Of a DNA stretch of 64,000 nucleotides, positions 60,112 to 64,000 are shown one piece after another. The notes beneath the pieces were generated by a model that was not told where the DNA came from, did not search any database, and saw nothing but the letters and a program-made list of their open reading frames with translations. Each line of letters begins with the position of its first letter. Position 1 is the first letter of the stretch. The position numbers and the translations under genes are program-made. The DNA lies in assembly GCA_021775475.1 (NCBI GenBank), contig JAJFHS010000041.1:62001-126000 (forward strand), read 5' to 3'. Source of the stretch: Hyphomicrobiales bacterium (GTDB lineage: Bacteria > Pseudomonadota > Alphaproteobacteria > Rhizobiales > JAJFHR01).

Positions 60112-60756
60112 TTAAGCGGTCAGAGGCACAATCTTGATTTCCACGCGCCTGTTTTGCGCCTTTCCTCTTGCAGTCCGGTTGGTGGCGATTGGTTCACGCT
60201 CACCAATTCCAAACACTTTCAGCCGTCGTCGATCGACCTGCTGCGAGGTGAGGTAATCTGCAACGGAACTTGCGCGCCTGGTCGCCAAATCAATGTTGGA
60301 CTGGTCTGATCCATCACTGTCGGTGTGACCTTCAATGTCAATGAGGGATCGATTGTATTCATTGAGCACGAGAGAAACAGAATTGAGCACTTCATAAAAT
60401 TCCGGCTTTAAATCTGTGCTGTTTGAGCTGAAAGTCACGTTTCCTGGCATGTTGAGAATAATATCATCGCCGACACGCGTTACACTGACACCGCTGTCGC
60501 GCAATCTTTCCCTCAGATCAGCTTCCTGCTTGTCCATGTATGAGCCAATGCCACCACCGACAAGGGCACCCACACCGGCACCAATCAATACGGCGTTGCG
60601 ACCGCCAACAATGGCACCGCCAATGCCGCCGACCAGGGCACCAAGGCCCGCACCAATTCCTGTTTTGCTGGCTTGTGTTTCACCGGTGTAGGGGTTGGTT
60701 GAACAGGCAGCTACAAAGAAAGCTCCTGCAACCACTATGGCGACCTGCTTTTTCAT
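60112..60756 (-). CDS. OmpA-family lipoprotein with glycine-zipper region (YiaD-like)
   Basis: Lipobox 'VVAGAFFVAACSTNP', Gly-zipper, 'DIEGHTDSDGSDQSNIDLATRRASSVADYLTSQQVDRRRLKVFGIGEREPIATNRTARGKAQNRRVEIKI'. Confidence 0.95.
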   Translation of the reverse strand: MKKQVAIVVAGAFFVAACSTNPYTGETQASKTGIGAGLGALVGGIGGAIVGGRNAVLIGAGVGALVGGGIGSYMDKQEADLRERLRDSGVSVTRVGDDIILNMPGNVTFSSNSTDLKPEFYEVLNSVSLVLNEYNRSLIDIEGHTDSDGSDQSNIDLATRRASSVADYLTSQQVDRRRLKVFGIGEREPIATNRTARGKAQNRRVEIKIVPLTA

Positions 60757-60899
60757 GATCATCTCCAATAAAATTTTGAATGGGTACTATAAGGCACAAA
60801 TGTTGTGATCGGTAGTTTCAATTGGCCAGATCACCGTAAATCTATTTACGGGCAGGAGAAATAATAAGGCATTGTGGTCAGATTTAGACCTCCAAAGTT

Positions 60900-61592
60900 T
60901 TAAAGATCATAAAACCGGGAAAATCCGCTGACGGGTTCGCGCTCGGTTTCGAGCGTGTTTTCAACCGCGGTGTCGTCGATCACTCCCAGTGACATGCCGC
61001 AAACCACAATATGATCATCTGAAACGTTCAAATGGCTTCGGATGATCCTGTGATATTTGGCAAAGGCGGCCTGCGGGCAGGTATCAAGGTTACGGGCTCG
61101 CGCAGCAATCATGATATTTTGCAAAAACATACCATAATCAAGCCAGCTGCCGATTTTCAAGGTGCGATCAATGGTAAAAATTAGGCCGACGGGAGCGTCA
61201 AAGAAGACGTAATTGCGACCATGCTGAGCCTGCATTTTATCGACCGCACCTTTTTCGATGTCGAGCAGGCCATAAAGATCGAGCCCGACTTTTTTGCGCC
61301 GGGATTTAAAGGGCTCGACAAATGTATCGGGGTAATACTCATATTCGCTGGCGTGATCATCCTGGCGATTATAGTGAGCATCCAGAATGTCGCAGCTGAG
61401 ATTTTTCATGGTCTTGCCTGCGACCACATGCACATGCCAGGGCTGCATATTTGTGCCGCTTGGCGCGCGTGCTGAGACTTCGAGTATTTGTTCAATGACC
61501 TCACGCTCGACAGGCTGGTCAAGAAATTTGCGTATTGACCGGCGGCCAACTATCGCCGCATCAACAATGCTCGCATCTTTCGACATAAACAA
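60900..61592 (-). CDS. Nitroreductase family protein
   Basis: 'RRSIRKFLDQPVEREVIEQILEVSARAPSGTNMQPWHVHVVAG'. Confidence 0.94.
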   Translation of the reverse strand: MFMSKDASIVDAAIVGRRSIRKFLDQPVEREVIEQILEVSARAPSGTNMQPWHVHVVAGKTMKNLSCDILDAHYNRQDDHASEYEYYPDTFVEPFKSRRKKVGLDLYGLLDIEKGAVDKMQAQHGRNYVFFDAPVGLIFTIDRTLKIGSWLDYGMFLQNIMIAARARNLDTCPQAAFAKYHRIIRSHLNVSDDHIVVCGMSLGVIDDTAVENTLETEREPVSGFSRFYDL

Positions 61593-61595
61593 AGC

Positions 61596-62498
61596 CTATT
61601 GCGAGCGCAATCGCGGATCGAGCATATCGCGGATAGCATCACCAAACAGATTAAATCCGAACACAGCCAGTGAAATAGCAATGCCGGGCCAGATGGCCAC
61701 CCATGGCGCGCTTTCAACGTACTCTTCAGCGCCCCCCTGCAACATCAAACCCCAGGCCGGCGTTGGTTCCTGCACGCCCAACCCCAGGTAAGACAGGGAG
61801 GCTTCAAGCAGGATTGCCTGACCAACGAAAGCCGTCAACATGATTAAAAACGGTGCCATGACGTTGGGTGCCATATGACGCAAGATGATGCGAATGTGAC
61901 TGTAGCCAAGCGCACGTGCGGCATCAATATAGGGAATTTCACGTATGGAAAGTGCGGTTGAACGCACGACGCGAGCACATTGAGGAATAAACGGAATGGT
62001 GATGGCGATGATAACATTTTCAATACCAGGGCCAAGCACAGCGACGACGGCCAAGGCCATGATAATCAGCGGGAAGGCCATAAAAACATCCATGATGCGC
62101 TGGAAAATTATATCAATTTTACCGCCGAAATAAGCGCTGCCAACGCCTAACACCAACCCGGTGAAAGCACCAATAAAGGCGGCCGTAAAGCCAACAAACA
62201 AAGCGGTCCTTGCCCCATATATCAGCCGCGACAGCATATCGCGACCAAACTGATCTGTTCCCAGAAAAAACTGCCAGTCCGGGGGGACTAGCATGAATTC
62301 AAAAGCGTTTAACTCAGGGTCATAGGGTGCTAGAAAAGGGGCGAAAATAGCCATGGCGATCATAAGCAAAACAATGACACCACCGATGGCACCAAGAGGT
62401 TGCTGACGCCAGAAGGTTTTCAAGTGAAAAAATACGGATTTCTTTTCAAGAAGTTCTTCCGTCTCAGCTTCCACCTGTATTTCTGATGTCGTGACCAT
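61596..62498 (-). CDS. Dipeptide/oligopeptide ABC transporter permease (DppC-like)
   Basis: 'FLGTDQFGRDMLSRLIYGARTALFVGF', 'RALGYSHIRIILRHMAPNVMAPFLI'. Confidence 0.94.
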   Translation of the reverse strand: MVTTSEIQVEAETEELLEKKSVFFHLKTFWRQQPLGAIGGVIVLLMIAMAIFAPFLAPYDPELNAFEFMLVPPDWQFFLGTDQFGRDMLSRLIYGARTALFVGFTAAFIGAFTGLVLGVGSAYFGGKIDIIFQRIMDVFMAFPLIIMALAVVAVLGPGIENVIIAITIPFIPQCARVVRSTALSIREIPYIDAARALGYSHIRIILRHMAPNVMAPFLIMLTAFVGQAILLEASLSYLGLGVQEPTPAWGLMLQGGAEEYVESAPWVAIWPGIAISLAVFGFNLFGDAIRDMLDPRLRSQ

Positions 62499-62509
62499 TT
62501 AACTATCCT

Positions 62510-63481
62510 TCAGGCGTAACGTATGCGTGGATCAAGCCAGGCATAACAAATATCGATAAGAAAATTGGTGAAAATAAATATCGTCACCACCACCATAACC
62601 AGCGCCTGGGTCAAGGTGAAATCCTGGTTGAGGACAGATTCGACAAACAATTTACCCAGCCCGTTAAGGTTGAACACCTGCTCGGTCACCACCAGCCCGC
62701 CCATGAGAAAAGCAAACTCGATGCCGACAACCGTAATCACCGGCAGCATTGAGTTTTTCAGCGCATGGCGATTGATAATTATTTTTTCAATCATGCCCTT
62801 GGCCCGCGCGGTACGGATGTAATCCTCGCGCAGAACTTCAAGCAGAGCAGAGCGCGTCATACGCGTGGCCACGGCCGAATAACGATAACCGGTGGCAACA
62901 GCGGGCCAAATTAATTGCGACATGTTGCCCCAGAAATCTTCAAACGGGGAGACATAGGTGATTGGCGGCATCCACGGCTCACCAAACAATGCCTGGGTTG
63001 TAATCAGAAGCCCCAGAATAATCATGATGCCAAGCCAGAAGGATGGCAGGGCAATGCCGGCAATTGAAAATGCCCGCACACCATAATCAATCCAGGTGTT
63101 CTGCTTGACGGCTGAAATAGTGCCTAAAGGAATAGCGATCAGCAAGGAAACAACCGTTGCCATGATGGCAACCTGCAAGGACAGTTGAAACCGCAGGCCG
63201 ATCTCATAAGAGACCGGTTGTCCGGTCCACATGGATTCGCCTAAATCAAGAGTAGCAAATCCAAAAATGAAATCCCAGAACTGAACCATAATAGGGTCAT
63301 TGAGGCCAAGGTTATCGCGACACAGCTTAATCTGTTCGGGATCGGCATAAAGTCCGCTGCCGGCAAGGCGTATTTCACAGACGTCGCCGGGAATTAGACG
63401 TAATATAAAAAATATCAAAACAGCTGCCCCGATAAGCGTCGGGATCATCAGCAAAAGGCGTTTGAAAATATACTGGATCAT
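62510..63481 (-). CDS. Dipeptide/oligopeptide ABC transporter permease (DppB-like)
   Basis: 'IFKRLLLMIPTLIGAAVLIFFILRLIPGD', 'VLREDYIRTARAKGM', 'GGLVVTEQVFNLNGLGKLFVESV'. Confidence 0.94.
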   Translation of the reverse strand: MIQYIFKRLLLMIPTLIGAAVLIFFILRLIPGDVCEIRLAGSGLYADPEQIKLCRDNLGLNDPIMVQFWDFIFGFATLDLGESMWTGQPVSYEIGLRFQLSLQVAIMATVVSLLIAIPLGTISAVKQNTWIDYGVRAFSIAGIALPSFWLGIMIILGLLITTQALFGEPWMPPITYVSPFEDFWGNMSQLIWPAVATGYRYSAVATRMTRSALLEVLREDYIRTARAKGMIEKIIINRHALKNSMLPVITVVGIEFAFLMGGLVVTEQVFNLNGLGKLFVESVLNQDFTLTQALVMVVVTIFIFTNFLIDICYAWLDPRIRYA

Positions 63482-63498
63482 AATGTTCTCGTGTAAGC

Positions 63499-63534
63499 CC
63501 CGCCCACCAACACAACCAAGTGCTGATGGACGGG
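63499..63534 (-). repeat. RNA hairpin at binding-protein/permease junction of the peptide ABC operon
   Basis: Minus strand CCCGTCCATCAGCAC-TTGGTT-GTGTTGGTGGGCGGG: 15 contiguous pairs including three G-U, which become A.C mismatches on the plus strand. Confidence 0.75.
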
Positions 63535-63559
63535 TATCATCTAACGATTTCGCTCGATA

Positions 63560-64000
63560 TTATTTATCAAGCCATATGTTGTCCAAAGACTGGTTCAAGT
63601 AGTGACTTGGAGCAATCTTCCAGCCCTTGACGTAAGAGCGGTAGGCATTGATCTTGTACCACCACAGAGTAACACCAATCAGAGCCTGGTCGTTAAGTGC
63701 GCGGGTTTCAAATTCGCGCATAAGCTTGCGTTGCTCTTCTTGGGTTTCAGCCCGTTCCAGTTTGGCATAGATAGCTTCAAGCACGGGATCGTCATAGTTA
63801 CCGTAGTTGTTGCCGGCAGAGCCGAGGAACTTGGTTACATCCGCAATCGGGTTGATGACGCTCTGGCAGTTGAAGTCGATGGAAACATCGAAATTCTTCT
63901 TTTTGCGCAGAATATCATAAAACACCGGGCTGGGATTAACCTGCTGGGTAACATTCATGCCAACCTTCTTCCACTGGTCAATCAACCATGTGCCCACAAC
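63560..64000 (-). CDS. Peptide ABC transporter substrate-binding protein (SBP family 5), C-terminal part (5' truncated by window edge)
   Basis: '...LIDQWKKVGMNVTQQVNPSPVFYDILRKKKNFDVSIDFNCQSVINPIADVTKFL...ALIGVTLWWYKINAYRSYVKGWKIAPSHYLNQSLDNIWL'. Confidence 0.92.
   Translation of the reverse strand, partial: VVGTWLIDQWKKVGMNVTQQVNPSPVFYDILRKKKNFDVSIDFNCQSVINPIADVTKFLGSAGNNYGNYDDPVLEAIYAKLERAETQEEQRKLMREFETRALNDQALIGVTLWWYKINAYRSYVKGWKIAPSHYLNQSLDNIWLDK

Noticed and set aside
1-64000. CRISPR arrays, tRNA/rRNA genes, IS elements, prophage genes, toxin-antitoxin or restriction systems
   Set aside because: None recognised on reading either strand; no evenly spaced direct repeats, no cloverleaf recognised by eye, no transposase/integrase translation in the ORF list. 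A tRNAscan-SE/Infernal run would be needed to exclude small RNAs.

Overview
64 kb of a gene-dense alphaproteobacterial chromosome, Rhizobiales-like by gene content and intergenic repeats. About 64 CDS are supported; no rRNA, tRNA, CRISPR array, prophage or transposase was recognised. Most genes are housekeeping or central metabolism: argH-lptM-lysA, cpdR, ftsEX, plsC, nrdJ, tyrC-hisC, metXW, gloB, phbBA-phaR, rpmF, mtgA, ispA, ispG, zur-znuCB, hemN, livFGMH plus binding protein, typA, modA/modCB, and a partial dipeptide-type ABC operon. The most interesting signals are regulatory or structural: (1) a near-canonical MerR/mer-type promoter-operator (19-bp spacer, CCGTAC-N4-GTAC dyad) driving a two-gene beta-barrel plus HMA-protein cassette wedged between modA and modCB, with no merR/merA/merT nearby; (2) an alphaproteobacterial LexA-type box (GTTC-N7-GTTC) overlapping the -10 of a strong promoter whose predicted start coincides with the ATG of an uncharacterised 144-aa protein, suggesting a leaderless SOS gene; (3) three intergenic CtrA-like boxes (TTAA-N7-TTAA) upstream of ftsEX, nrdJ and a small ORF/GGDEF-EAL pair; (4) an FNR box upstream of hemN; (5) a one-base frameshift in an MttB-family methyltransferase next to a DMGDH-like oxidoreductase; (6) hairpins at the binding-protein/permease junction of both ABC operons, one with G-U pairs that make it perfect only on the transcribed strand; and (7) several families of palindromic intergenic repeats. 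All motif calls were made by eye and need computational confirmation.
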